In this document: in pieces, positions 33,895-42,491 of the stretch
How positions within the stretch are numbered: the first letter of the stretch is position 1
How the letters are laid out: each line of letters starts with the position of its first letter
Assembly: GCA_020059465.1 (NCBI GenBank)
Contig: JAGVBZ010000030.1
Coordinates: 124,001 to 188,000 of the forward strand
DNA: 64,000 bases
Reading direction: 5' to 3'
DNA from: Brevinematales bacterium
GTDB taxonomy: Bacteria; Spirochaetota; Brevinematia; Brevinematales; GWF1-51-8
Notes under the pieces: generated by a model
The model's database searches: none
What the model saw: the letters and a program-made list of their open reading frames with translations, nothing else
What the model was told of the DNA's origin: nothing
Program-made: the position numbers and the translations under genes

Positions 33895-34345
33895 TGTTTT
33901 ACGGGCAGTATTGGGAGGCGCAGGTGTAATTCTTTTAAACAGTGTTTTCGGGAACCTTCTCTACATGAATCCTTTAGTGTCCGGTATTTTTGCCCAGTTT
34001 AAAGACCATCCCGGTATCCGTCCTATGGAATACTTCGGGGGAATGGAAAACTGGCTCGGGCTTACCATGGGATTCGGGCTTTTCCTCGAAATTTTCGTGA
34101 TAATTCTATTCGTTCTGCTCTATCAGGGTATTCCCTTCACAAAGTGGAGAAAAGGTCTCGCTTTCGGTACAATAATCGGCGTCCTTCGCGCGGTTCCAGA
34201 GGCGTTTAATCAATGGATGCTGGTCAATTATCCCGAACCGCTTATACTCGTCCAGTTAGTAAACACTTTCCTTGGATATATAATTCTCGGATTTCTGATA
34301 GGAATTATATTCGATAAAGCGAAAGTTATCTCAGAGGAGGCTTGA
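33878..34345 (+). CDS. Four-helix membrane protein of unknown function
   Basis: The 155-residue product has four hydrophobic segments (VLGGAGVILLNSVFGNLLY, LTMGFGLFLEIFVIILFVLLY, LAFGTIIGVLRAVP, LVNTFLGYIILGFLIGIIF). GGAGG precedes the ATG, within the PaaX-like gene. The conserved-looking RAVPEAFNQW loop may be functional. No family recognised. Co-expression with the PaaX-like regulator and the next gene is clear from the overlaps. Confidence 0.7.
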   Translation: MKKKINVLRAVLGGAGVILLNSVFGNLLYMNPLVSGIFAQFKDHPGIRPMEYFGGMENWLGLTMGFGLFLEIFVIILFVLLYQGIPFTKWRKGLAFGTIIGVLRAVPEAFNQWMLVNYPEPLILVQLVNTFLGYIILGFLIGIIFDKAKVISEEA

Positions 34346-34346
34346 G

Positions 34347-35300
34347 ATGAAAATACCCGAATCCACCAAGGACTGGCTTCTAAATTCGCCGATCCTGTAT
34401 GTCCGTTATAACTCCGCTCTCCTTTTCGGGAATACTCCCGATCCCGCCCTGCTCGAACAGGACGAATTTATCGCCGAGAATATGCGCGCAGTAGAAAAAT
34501 GGGACGACACGCCGATCGAGCGCCACGATAAGTCCGACCTGCCCCTGCACCGTCTGGCTCTACTCGCCGACCTCGGGGTCACCAAAGACTTCCCCGGTAT
34601 GCCGGCGGTGATCGAAAAAATCCTCTCACATGTCAGTCCCGACGGTATCCCGCTCGTGCTGATAAAAATCCCGACAGTGTTCGGCGGCACCGGCGAGGCG
34701 TCGTACGACTGGGTGATGACGAATTTCCCGACCGTGCTGTACTCGCTCCTGAAGATGGGGGTACGGAACAGCGTCACCGCGCGGGCGACGGAACGGCTTG
34801 CGGCACTGACCGATACGGACGGATACCGCTGCGTAGGATCGATCCCCAAATTCAAGGGGCCCGGCTCGAGGACGTCGATATGCCCCTACGCAAACCTGAT
34901 CGCGCTGAAGGCGATGTCCGAGGACTCCGCCGCTATGGAAAGCCCCGCCGCGAAGCTCGCGGCCGATACGCTACTCCGGCTATGGGACGAGCGCGGTAAG
35001 AAGAAATATTTCCTCTTCGGGATAGGCACCGACTTCAAGAAGCTGAAACTCCCGTTCGTATGGTATAATATCCTGCATATGCTCGAGGCGTTCAGCAAGC
35101 TCCCGGCGTACCGCGCGGATAAATATGTCCTCGAGATGGCGGATATCGTACTATCGAAGGCTGACGCGGAGATGCGTTTCACACCGGAGAGCGTGTATAT
35201 GGCATACAAGGGGCAGGATTTTGCCGATAAGAAACACCCCTCGCCGACCATGACTCTTTTTACCCTGCGGATACTCATGCGGCTCGGCCTCGCGGAATAG
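34347..35300 (+). CDS. Predicted alpha/alpha-toroid protein (terpene-cyclase-like fold), uncharacterised
   Basis: The 317-residue product starts right after the preceding stop (GAGGAGG upstream). DWLLNSPILYVRYNSALLFG resembles the N-terminus of uncharacterised bacterial proteins with an alpha/alpha toroid, often mislabelled as nitrogen-fixation proteins. TNFPTVLYSLLKMGV, DTDGYRCVGSIPKFKGPGSRTSICPYANLIALKAM and repeated helical pairs fit that fold. No catalytic Asp-rich motif of squalene cyclases is visible. Third gene of the PaaX-like operon; function unknown. Confidence 0.6.
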   Translation: MKIPESTKDWLLNSPILYVRYNSALLFGNTPDPALLEQDEFIAENMRAVEKWDDTPIERHDKSDLPLHRLALLADLGVTKDFPGMPAVIEKILSHVSPDGIPLVLIKIPTVFGGTGEASYDWVMTNFPTVLYSLLKMGVRNSVTARATERLAALTDTDGYRCVGSIPKFKGPGSRTSICPYANLIALKAMSEDSAAMESPAAKLAADTLLRLWDERGKKKYFLFGIGTDFKKLKLPFVWYNILHMLEAFSKLPAYRADKYVLEMADIVLSKADAEMRFTPESVYMAYKGQDFADKKHPSPTMTLFTLRILMRLGLAE

Positions 35301-35518
35301 CGTACTGGTTTGGGGGAAAAGCGGGGGCTAATCCGATACGCACATAAACTTGCCGGCCCCGCGTTCATCTGTTCAATCCGTGCTGTCCGTGTGAAAATAG
35401 GGCGGGAAAATTTTACCCCGCTATCACACGGATCGCGCGGATAACACCGGTTTTCACGGAAAACGCACTTTATTACCCAAACACGACAGCACGAAACGCA
35501 GGAATATCGACGGCTTGT
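35301..35518. other. Intergenic segment with a long imperfect palindrome
   Basis: ATCCGTGCTGTCCGTGTG (35376-35393) is followed by its near reverse complement CACACGGATCGCGCGGAT (35425-35442), 15 of 18 positions pairing. The loop contains an inner GCGGG / CCCGC stem. No open frame with a ribosome site was seen in 35301-35518. The element precedes a 96-bp tandem repeat. Confidence 0.5.
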
Positions 35519-35930
35519 CCCCCATGCAACGGGTTATTTTTTACCGTTATCGCAACTATTTCCCCGCCGCAGGCTGATATCTCCTGCATGTGTTATTTAT
35601 CGTAATGGGTTTAGCCCCCATGCAACGGGTTATTTTTTACCGTTATCGCAACTATTTCCCCGCCGCAGGCTGATATCTCCTGCATGCGTTATTTATCGTA
35701 ACGGGTTTAGCCCCCATGCAACGGGTTGCATTTAATCGTTATCGCAATTATTTTCCGCGTCGCAGGCTAATATCTACTGCATGTGTTATTTATCGTAATG
35801 GGTTTAGCCCTCATGCAATGGGTTATTTTTTATCGTTATCGCAACTATTTCTTCGTCGCAGGCTGATATCTCCTGCATGCGTTATTTATCGTAATGGGTT
35901 TAGCCCCCATGCAATGGGTTGCGTTTTATC
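35519..35930 (+). repeat. 96-97-bp tandem repeat, about four copies
   Basis: Units beginning CCCCCATGCAACGGGTT recur with ATG at 35524, 35620, 35716, 35813 and 35909 (the last partial). Each contains TTATCGCAACTATTT, a GCAGG-...-CCTGC stem, and GTTATTTATCGTAA. Copies 1-2 are nearly identical; copies 3-4 carry several changes and one unit is 97 bp, which breaks any shared reading frame. The region is noncoding by that test and ends 44 bases before the deaminase start. Confidence 0.92.
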
Positions 35931-35973
35931 GGCGGACACATTAAAATATTGCACCGAATCAAACGGAGCGTGT

Positions 35974-36396
35974 ATGGATCAGCATAAGTCCGACCTTTTC
36001 TACATGCGTATCGCTAAGGAAACCGCCCAACTCAGTTACTGCAAACGCCTGCAGGTCGGGTCGATTATCGTCAAGGACGGCAATATCGTCTCGTTCGGCT
36101 TCAACGGCAACCTGCCGGGGCTGACCAATTCCTGCGAGGACGAGGGCGGAGATACTCTCCCCACAGTGATGCATGCCGAGGCGAACGCTATCGCGAAAGC
36201 CGCCCGTTCGACCGTCAGCATAGAAGGCGCGACTCTGTATGTCACCCAATCGCCGTGCTTCGAGTGCAGCAAGTTTATCATCCTGTCGGGCATCAAACGT
36301 GTGGTGTACGGCGAGGAATACCGCCTCTCTGAACCGATCGATATCCTCCGCAAATGCGGCGTCGAGGTCGTCAAATGGAATGAGCCGGAGGTATAG
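35974..36396 (+). CDS. dCMP/CMP deaminase family protein (ComEB-like)
   Basis: A longer frame reads back through the tandem repeat, but GGAGCG before the ATG at 35974 gives the natural 140-residue protein. Zinc ligands and catalytic Glu are visible: MHAEANAIAKAA (His67, Glu69) and TQSPCFECSKFI (Cys95, Cys98). CKRLQVGSIIVKDGNIVSFGFNGNLPG is the substrate-side motif of dCMP deaminases. It probably makes dUMP from dCMP. The ankyrin lipoprotein gene begins at the base after its stop codon. Confidence 0.9.
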   Translation: MDQHKSDLFYMRIAKETAQLSYCKRLQVGSIIVKDGNIVSFGFNGNLPGLTNSCEDEGGDTLPTVMHAEANAIAKAARSTVSIEGATLYVTQSPCFECSKFIILSGIKRVVYGEEYRLSEPIDILRKCGVEVVKWNEPEV

Positions 36397-37995
36397 GTGA
36401 ATATCCGGCGACCGGCGCTTTCCGCCATACTTTTCGCTTTCATCGCCGCGTGCGGCCAGACCCGTCCCGATATCGATCATCCCGAGATCGATATCCTCAT
36501 CGCCAGCAGTTCGGGCGATATTCCCGCGTTAAACGCCGCCGTATCCGAAACACCCCTTTTAATACATACCACATCTTTTTACCAGTATAAAAATATAACG
36601 CTTCATGACGCCGCGCCCCTGCATATCGCGGTTCTCAACGGGCAGAGCGAGGCGGCGCAGTACCTCGTCGATCACGGCGCGTCGGTCACCCAGACCGCGG
36701 GCGGCAAGGAAGGTTCCCTGCGGTACAGCCCGCTGCAGCTCGCGTGCTATAACGGCGACTGGACGACAATAAAAATCCTGATCGACAGAGGACAATCCCC
36801 GGTGTGGCAGAAGGGAGGGATTGGTTTCTCGCCTCTCATGATGGCGGCGTGGGGAGGCAATCCCCCGGCAGTCGCGGGGCTTTTAAACACGGGCGCGTCG
36901 GTCAAGGAAATCAATCAGCAGAAACTCACCCCCCTGCATTTCGCGTGCGACAACGGTAATCCTGAAATAGTGTCGCTCCTGATCTCGAAGGGCGCGGACG
37001 TGAACGCTGCCTCTTCGGAGGGGGAAACCCCGCTTCATTTCGCCGCCGCGAAGGGCCATCCCGATATCGTGAAACTCCTGCTTGCCGCTAAGGCCAAGCC
37101 GGAGCTAAAGAACTCGGCCAAGGAAACCCCGCTTCATCTCGCATGCCTCGCGGGAGACATCCAATCGGTGCAAATCCTGCTGGAACACGGCGTAAAACCG
37201 GACGACAAGAACGCCGACGGCGAGACCCCGCTTCATCTCGCCGCCGCGGCCGGAAATATCCCGATCGCCGTGGCGCTCCTCGAAAAGAAAAAAAATCTTT
37301 ACCTCATAAAAGACGGGAGCGGATATACCGCCCTGCATCATGCCGCGGCATGGGGAAAGACCCCGATGGCGAAGTTCCTGCTGTCGAAGGGAAGCAAGGT
37401 CAACGATCAGAATTTACGTTTGGATACGCCGCTTTACCTTGCGGCGAAACGCGGGCATGCCGGGACGGTACAGCTTCTTCTCGACTACGGCGCAAAAATG
37501 GACATGAAAAACCGTCACGGATGGTCGCCCCTTATGATCGCGGGAGCGTTCGGGCATATCGATGTGATCGACTGTCTGCTCAAATCCGGCGCGTCTATCG
37601 CGGAGCAGGACTCATGGGGGCACACCCTTCTTCATAAGGCGTGCATCGCGGGTAATATCGGGATGGCGGAATACCTTGTCGGAAAGGGCGCGAATGTCAA
37701 CATGAAGGATTTCGGGAAATGGACTCCCCTTCATTGCGCGGCATTCAAAGGGGATATCGTGATCGCGCACTTCCTGATCACGCACGGGGCGTCGATCAAC
37801 GATAAAACCAAGATCGGCGAAACCGCGCTGGGCATCGCTGTCGAGTTCGGGAATCTTCCGGTTGTCGAATATCTGATCCATGCGGGCGCGAGTACGGATT
37901 ATAAGGATTCGTCGGGAAGGACTCTCCGGCAGATCGCGCTTGAGAACTTTCATTTCGATGTATGGGATTTCCTCTGCGAGAAAGGAATTCCGTGA
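36397..37995 (+). CDS. Ankyrin-repeat lipoprotein
   Basis: The 532-residue product starts at GTG with GGAGG upstream (inside the deaminase gene's end). The N-terminus (RRPALSAILFAFIAAC) is a lipoprotein signal with lipobox IAAC. From about residue 65 to the end there are about thirteen ankyrin repeats of 33 residues (for example GETPLHFAAAKGHPDIVKLL, DTPLYLAAKRGHAGTVQLL). It is therefore a lipid-anchored protein-interaction scaffold in the periplasm or on the surface. No enzymatic domain. Partner proteins are unknown. Confidence 0.92.
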   Translation: MNIRRPALSAILFAFIAACGQTRPDIDHPEIDILIASSSGDIPALNAAVSETPLLIHTTSFYQYKNITLHDAAPLHIAVLNGQSEAAQYLVDHGASVTQTAGGKEGSLRYSPLQLACYNGDWTTIKILIDRGQSPVWQKGGIGFSPLMMAAWGGNPPAVAGLLNTGASVKEINQQKLTPLHFACDNGNPEIVSLLISKGADVNAASSEGETPLHFAAAKGHPDIVKLLLAAKAKPELKNSAKETPLHLACLAGDIQSVQILLEHGVKPDDKNADGETPLHLAAAAGNIPIAVALLEKKKNLYLIKDGSGYTALHHAAAWGKTPMAKFLLSKGSKVNDQNLRLDTPLYLAAKRGHAGTVQLLLDYGAKMDMKNRHGWSPLMIAGAFGHIDVIDCLLKSGASIAEQDSWGHTLLHKACIAGNIGMAEYLVGKGANVNMKDFGKWTPLHCAAFKGDIVIAHFLITHGASINDKTKIGETALGIAVEFGNLPVVEYLIHAGASTDYKDSSGRTLRQIALENFHFDVWDFLCEKGIP

Positions 37996-38065
37996 GTTTT
38001 TGCGCTTTCGTCCTTTTAATGCTACACTAATCCGCTGAGAATATCCTGTTTCCGGAGAAAAAGAC

Positions 38066-39514
38066 ATGAAAACCGCCGCCGTACTATTCGATAATAAAAA
38101 CATCCCAGATTCATCCCCGGTGGATTCCTTTATTAAGGCCACTGTCGATAAACTGAATAAGTTCACGGACGATATCTATTTCCTCTCGGATAAGACTGCC
38201 GATGGGGTAAAGAACATCAAATTCGGGACGGCGCGCGAATTCTTCGATTTCCTGACGGAAAAATTCGCGGGCGCGGAGGTGCTTCTTCTCAACGCATACA
38301 GTCCGCTCCTCGACGTGAAATCGCTTGCGGAGATGCTCGACGAGCACCGCAGATTGGTGTTCGATTATACCTACCCCGAGAACCTGCCGCAGGGTTTGCT
38401 GCCGGAAATCCTTTCCGCCGACGTCGCGAAGTTTATCCGTGAAACTATCCCCGCCAACGCCCCCCTGCCTCGCTCCAATTTCCGCGAACTGTTCGAAAGC
38501 GACATTAGTTCCTACGATACCAACATTTTTATCAATCCCTCGAAACTCATAAAATACCGCGTGCATTTTATCCCGGATAATCTCAACGATTACCTGATTA
38601 CGCGGGAGATCGCCGAAAAGCACGGGACGGATATGGATATCGCCGCGATCGAGGCGCTGATCTCGCAGAATCCCGGGCTGATACGGAAACGTCCGACCTA
38701 TTTCGAGATCGAACTGACCGGCGAACGCGAGACCGGGTTCTTCCCGGAGGGAGGCGGAGACAGCGAGATGAAGCCCGCCGATCTGAAAAGCATACTGACT
38801 TCTATCGCGGGGTTTTCGCACGCTCCCGTAGTCGTGTTCGGCCTCTACGGCGAACCTTTCCTGCACAGCGCGTTCGGGGAAATCCTCGAAATCCTGCGGG
38901 GATTCCCGGATATGCGTTTCCTCTTCGAGAGCCGGGGGATACTGACCAGCTTCGTGCCGGCCGCCGATGCGTTAAAACTCCCCAATACTGAAATCATCTT
39001 CGATATCAGCGCGTCCGACCCTGCGGGATTCGCTGCGCGGAAAAAGCCCCGCAGCGCTCTCCTCCCCCCGTCCGAATACCAGACGCTGACCGATAAAATC
39101 AGGAGCCTCGAACCGAAGGGGCGGGTTTATCCGCAGTTCACCCGTACTCCCGATAATGAAAAGGAACTGATGCGCTTCTATGATACATGGAAAGACTACG
39201 GCGACCGGATCATCGTCCGGAAACCCGATACGTTCGGCGGGATACTCGACAGCCTGCGGGTCGTCGACCTCTCGCCTATCGAACGGCATCCGTGCCTGCA
39301 CCTCAAGCACGACATGTTTATCCGCGCGGACGGCGCAGTCCAGCTCTGCCGCGAGGACTACAGCCGCGCGAACCCGATGGGAAATATCCTTTCCGGCGGC
39401 ATCGAAGCGTGCTGGGAGAAAATGAACGCCGCTTACCTCGTGCAGTGGAAGGGAGATTACGCAAATCCCCCGTTATGCGCGGGATGCGACGAATGGTGGG
39501 TGTTTAATTTTTAA
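38066..39514 (+). CDS. Spiro-SPASM protein (SPASM domain without radical SAM cluster site)
   Basis: The 482-residue product ends in a SPASM-type domain: HPCLHLKHDMFIRADGAVQLCRED, NPMGNIL and LCAGCDEWWVFNF supply five or six cysteines for auxiliary iron-sulfur binding. The preceding 400 residues contain no cysteine at all, so the CxxxCxxC motif of radical SAM enzymes is absent. The central part (RPTYFEIELTGER, VVVFGLYGEPFLH) still looks like the radical SAM barrel. This is the architecture I know as spiro-SPASM, from Spirochaetes. GGAG precedes the ATG. A methyltransferase-like gene begins five bases after the stop. Confidence 0.82.
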   Translation: MKTAAVLFDNKNIPDSSPVDSFIKATVDKLNKFTDDIYFLSDKTADGVKNIKFGTAREFFDFLTEKFAGAEVLLLNAYSPLLDVKSLAEMLDEHRRLVFDYTYPENLPQGLLPEILSADVAKFIRETIPANAPLPRSNFRELFESDISSYDTNIFINPSKLIKYRVHFIPDNLNDYLITREIAEKHGTDMDIAAIEALISQNPGLIRKRPTYFEIELTGERETGFFPEGGGDSEMKPADLKSILTSIAGFSHAPVVVFGLYGEPFLHSAFGEILEILRGFPDMRFLFESRGILTSFVPAADALKLPNTEIIFDISASDPAGFAARKKPRSALLPPSEYQTLTDKIRSLEPKGRVYPQFTRTPDNEKELMRFYDTWKDYGDRIIVRKPDTFGGILDSLRVVDLSPIERHPCLHLKHDMFIRADGAVQLCREDYSRANPMGNILSGGIEACWEKMNAAYLVQWKGDYANPPLCAGCDEWWVFNF

Positions 39515-39518
39515 CGAT

Positions 39519-40400
39519 ATGAAATCCGATGATAATAAAACCGTAAGGAATATTGCGCTGGAAGAACGTCCAGAAACAGGGGCGGCGCTCCTGCGCGGAA
39601 TAAACCCCTGCTGTGAGACAATTCACAGCGCGGCGGCGGCGTACCTGATCGAACGTTACAGCGACCCCGGCGAACTCGTGCTCGACCCGAATATGGGATG
39701 CGGCGCGGCGCTCGCCGAAGCCGTATTTCTCGGACGATCCGCCTGCGGTATCGGGGGCGACCCGCTGGAGGAACTGATCGCGCGCGTCCGGCTTAGCCCG
39801 TTAACGGCGGATACTCTGCTGAAGGAATTGGAATCCATTCCCGTATCAGCGAATACTCCCGCGGAATTGAAGAAATGCATCGACACTATCGCGGACGGCG
39901 ATGCGGCGAATTTCTTCCGGGTTTGCGCGAGCGAAGCGATGGATAAAACATCCCAAACGGAAAACTTCCGCGATGTATGCATAAAAAATATCGGAATAAT
40001 CGAGAACGCTTACCGGGACATGCGGACACCTGTGGATTTTCAGCATTACGCGCATGTGACCGAAATCGGGCTGATCTCTGCGGATATGATCCTTTTCCCG
40101 TATATGCAGCGCGCCCGCTCCGCAGGAAACGGTACGGACGCGCTGACAATGTTATGGCCGGAATGGAAGTCGGGATTCCGCGACGCGGAAAAATACCTCG
40201 ACGAGGTCGTCCGCAATTTCACGGAACTCGAGCGTGTCCTTCGGCCCGGCGGGCATTTCTGCGTGATCAGTCCGGACGATAGGGGCGATACATTCCCGTT
40301 CGTGTCCGGTGAAAATTTCACCCGCACCCGGACATTCGTACTCACCTGCCCGGGCGAGCCGGACTTCCGTGTTACTGTTTCGGAAAAGGCGCATAAATAA
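39519..40400 (+). CDS. Degenerate DNA-methyltransferase-like (Rossmann) protein
   Basis: The 293-residue product shows HSAAAAYLIERYSDPGELVLDPNMGCGAALAEAVFLGRSACGIGGDPL, matching the SAM-binding core of N4/N6 methyltransferases, where DPFxGSGTTxxAA is usual. Near the C-terminus VLRPGGHFCVISP is another typical strand. The catalytic (D/N/S)PPY motif is not found; ISADMILFPYM sits where it could be. So it may bind SAM without being a DNA methylase, or use a small-molecule substrate. It is tightly linked to the spiro-SPASM gene. The N-terminus NIALEERPETGAALLRGINPCCETIH is of the same family type. Confidence 0.55.
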   Translation: MKSDDNKTVRNIALEERPETGAALLRGINPCCETIHSAAAAYLIERYSDPGELVLDPNMGCGAALAEAVFLGRSACGIGGDPLEELIARVRLSPLTADTLLKELESIPVSANTPAELKKCIDTIADGDAANFFRVCASEAMDKTSQTENFRDVCIKNIGIIENAYRDMRTPVDFQHYAHVTEIGLISADMILFPYMQRARSAGNGTDALTMLWPEWKSGFRDAEKYLDEVVRNFTELERVLRPGGHFCVISPDDRGDTFPFVSGENFTRTRTFVLTCPGEPDFRVTVSEKAHK

Positions 40401-40542
40401 AAAGAGACACGTTAGAAAAATACTTTTTTATGAATCTTTATTCGGATATATCGGTCTGACGACCGGGCTGAAGATGATTAAAACCATCAAGTTCAGGACA
40501 GCGGAATAGCCCGCGTATAAATTATCATCACAAGGAGACAAT

Positions 40543-41364
40543 ATGAGTAATCAATTCTGGTCGGTACTCACCGCGTTCGCGGGAAGTTCGCTGCTCAACC
40601 TCGGGCAGGGATTCCAGAAATGGGGGCTGTCGTTCCCGAAGGAAAAACCGGTCAAACGCTGGGCGATATGGGGAATCGGCCTGCCGATGATGGTAGGCGC
40701 GACTTTTCTGCTTCAGCACGCGACCTCGCTCGGCGGAGCGTCGCTGGTCGGCTCGATGTTCGGGACCGGGCTTGCCGCGCTGACGTTGTTCTCCATCTTC
40801 GTGATGAAGGAAAAAAGCGGGATCGGCGAGATTGTCGGGGTTGGAATTATCCTCGGTTCGTCCATACTGATCGGCGCGTTTTCCGGCGATGCGGGTACGG
40901 AGTCGGTCATTAATTTCATGTCTTTATATATCTACTGCGGCGCGATTGTAGCAACACTCGTGCTGACCAGCCTGATATTCCGGAACAAGACGGCGATCAT
41001 GGGGATACTCCTCGGAAGCCTCGCGGGCGGGCTGGGCGGATTTGTGACCCTGTTCCAGAAGGTGACCACATCCAATACGATCGGGGCGGTTTCCGTGTTC
41101 GCCAACCCGTTCTTCTACGTGTGGGTCGCGCTCAGCTTTATCTCGTTCGGGGTATTGCAGTTAGCATACGGGAAAGGCAAGGCCATCCACATTTTGCCCG
41201 CGTTCTCGGCAAGCGCGATTGTCGTACCGATTATCGGGGGAGTGGTATGCTTCAGCGAGACGCTGAACCTATTCCAGTGGGCGGGCGCGGCGGGAACCCT
41301 CGCGGGAGTAATCCTTATCAGTATGATCAGCGTCAAGGGCGCCGGGAAGGAGGAACATAAGTAA
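40543..41364 (+). CDS. DMT-superfamily (EamA/NIPA-like) membrane transporter
   Basis: The 273-residue product has nine or ten hydrophobic helices in an EmrE/EamA-type arrangement: NLGQGFQKWGLSF, LLQHATSLGGASLVGSMFGTGLAAL, then FSASAIVVPIIGGVVCFSETLNLFQWAGAAGTLAGVILI in the second half. The pattern is closest to NIPA/EamA-like DMT proteins; substrate unknown. AAGGAG precedes the ATG. It is separated from the methyltransferase-like gene by 142 bases, in which no clear terminator was found. Confidence 0.75.
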   Translation: MSNQFWSVLTAFAGSSLLNLGQGFQKWGLSFPKEKPVKRWAIWGIGLPMMVGATFLLQHATSLGGASLVGSMFGTGLAALTLFSIFVMKEKSGIGEIVGVGIILGSSILIGAFSGDAGTESVINFMSLYIYCGAIVATLVLTSLIFRNKTAIMGILLGSLAGGLGGFVTLFQKVTTSNTIGAVSVFANPFFYVWVALSFISFGVLQLAYGKGKAIHILPAFSASAIVVPIIGGVVCFSETLNLFQWAGAAGTLAGVILISMISVKGAGKEEHK

Positions 41365-41443
41365 GGGAATCAATCAAAGTTATAAAAGGGAATATCTTCA
41401 ATACTAGGGCTTCATAATGTTTAGCATCGCCGGGAATACCTTT

Positions 41444-41917
41444 TCATTCGTCTTCCTCGAAGGAACTGAGCGCCTTAACGGCATCGAGCAATAGCTGCTC
41501 GTCCTGCGGAGATAAGGTTTTCCCCTCCCGCCACTTCGTCACAGCATCCTGAAATTCCGTATAAGCCCGCATCATCTCCTCTATCAAAGCCTGGCCTGTT
41601 TCCATAAAGTCATTATCGTCCTCTATCGCATCCTCGTAGGGCTGTGCCGATTTTTTCATAAGCCCCATGATATCCCGGAACTTTTTACCGGTATATAAAA
41701 TAATGTCCGACAGTTTCTGCACTGATTGGGCGCTTTTCACCTCTACGGCAGCGTCGCGCAGGATACCCGTGACCTCGGAGATACCGAAAATAATAAGTAC
41801 CTTTGCCTTGATAATATCGGCCGCGCCGCCTGTACGAGTCCGATCGGAAAAGCTTTGCGGGTATACGGTACTTGTAAAAAAAACCGCCCCTAAAAGTACT
41901 CCGATAAAAATCCTCAT
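41444..41917 (-). CDS. Small exported helical protein (second locus, member a)
   Basis: The 157-residue product has a signal peptide (RIFIGVLLGAVFFTSTVYPQ) without a lipobox. The mature part is helical: SVQKLSDIILYTGKKFRDIMGLMKK is similar to the motif of the lipoprotein array at 17712-20083, and the tail is acidic (SSFEEDE). It overlaps the next gene upstream by an ATGA junction with GGAG. Function unknown; likely periplasmic. Confidence 0.7.
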   Translation of the reverse strand: MRIFIGVLLGAVFFTSTVYPQSFSDRTRTGGAADIIKAKVLIIFGISEVTGILRDAAVEVKSAQSVQKLSDIILYTGKKFRDIMGLMKKSAQPYEDAIEDDNDFMETGQALIEEMMRAYTEFQDAVTKWREGKTLSPQDEQLLLDAVKALSSFEEDE

Positions 41918-42450
41918 TTTTGCATCTCCTGTTCATACTTCGGCCATATCTGAGTGATCTCATGTATTCTCTCGCATACGGTCATAAACGCAACTAAAGC
42001 ACTTTCTATCTCTGCCTGCTCGCCGGAATATTTATCCAGGATAATCATGGCGTTTTCCACAAATTCGTCCGACGCATCGGAAAAAAGTTTTGTATATTCG
42101 CCGATATGGTTTGCAACCATTACTATTTGCTTTTCATTCAGTCCCACGGGAGGGGATTTGAAAACCGCTGTCTTTTCGGCCAGATGAGTGTTTACATATT
42201 CGAACACCCCAGCCGCTTCACCCGCATTTGCGGTATTCGTCAGCTTATAGGTTCCGGCTTTCAGCAGAAACGCACCCTCCAGATAGACAGCAATATACTT
42301 GATTAACAATGCGCTGTTATTCTTCCATGTCCGGATTTTTACGCCGCCTTTTTTCTTATCAATAAGGGGTGCTGACGCATCTTTCCCGGATGAAGAAACC
42401 GGAAAGAGATAAAGAACGATACCGAGTATAACAATGATCAGTTTCCTCAT
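41914..42450 (-). CDS. Small exported helical protein (second locus, member b)
   Basis: The ATG at 42448-42450 (AGGAGGAGCGG upstream) gives 178 residues; a longer frame reads into the metallo-hydrolase gene and is spurious. A signal-like N-terminus (KLIIVILGIVLYLFPVSSS) is followed by a basic stretch and then helices (ANAGEAAGVFEYVNTHLAEK, EYTKLFSDASDEFVENAMIILDKYSG). It fits the general size and composition of the exported helical family, although the motif is weaker here. Coupled to member a. Confidence 0.65.
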   Translation of the reverse strand: MRKLIIVILGIVLYLFPVSSSGKDASAPLIDKKKGGVKIRTWKNNSALLIKYIAVYLEGAFLLKAGTYKLTNTANAGEAAGVFEYVNTHLAEKTAVFKSPPVGLNEKQIVMVANHIGEYTKLFSDASDEFVENAMIILDKYSGEQAEIESALVAFMTVCERIHEITQIWPKYEQEMQK

Positions 42451-42491
42451 TCCGCTCCTCCTGAAAATTTGATAATCCGATGGTTCTACCT

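Noticed and set aside
35519-35930. CRISPR array
   Set aside because: The whole 96-bp unit repeats without unique spacers, and no cas genes are present.
35716-35973. N-terminal extension of the deaminase through the 96-bp repeat
   Set aside because: A strong ribosome site and family length support the start at 35974, and one repeat unit is 97 bp, so the frame is not preserved across the array.
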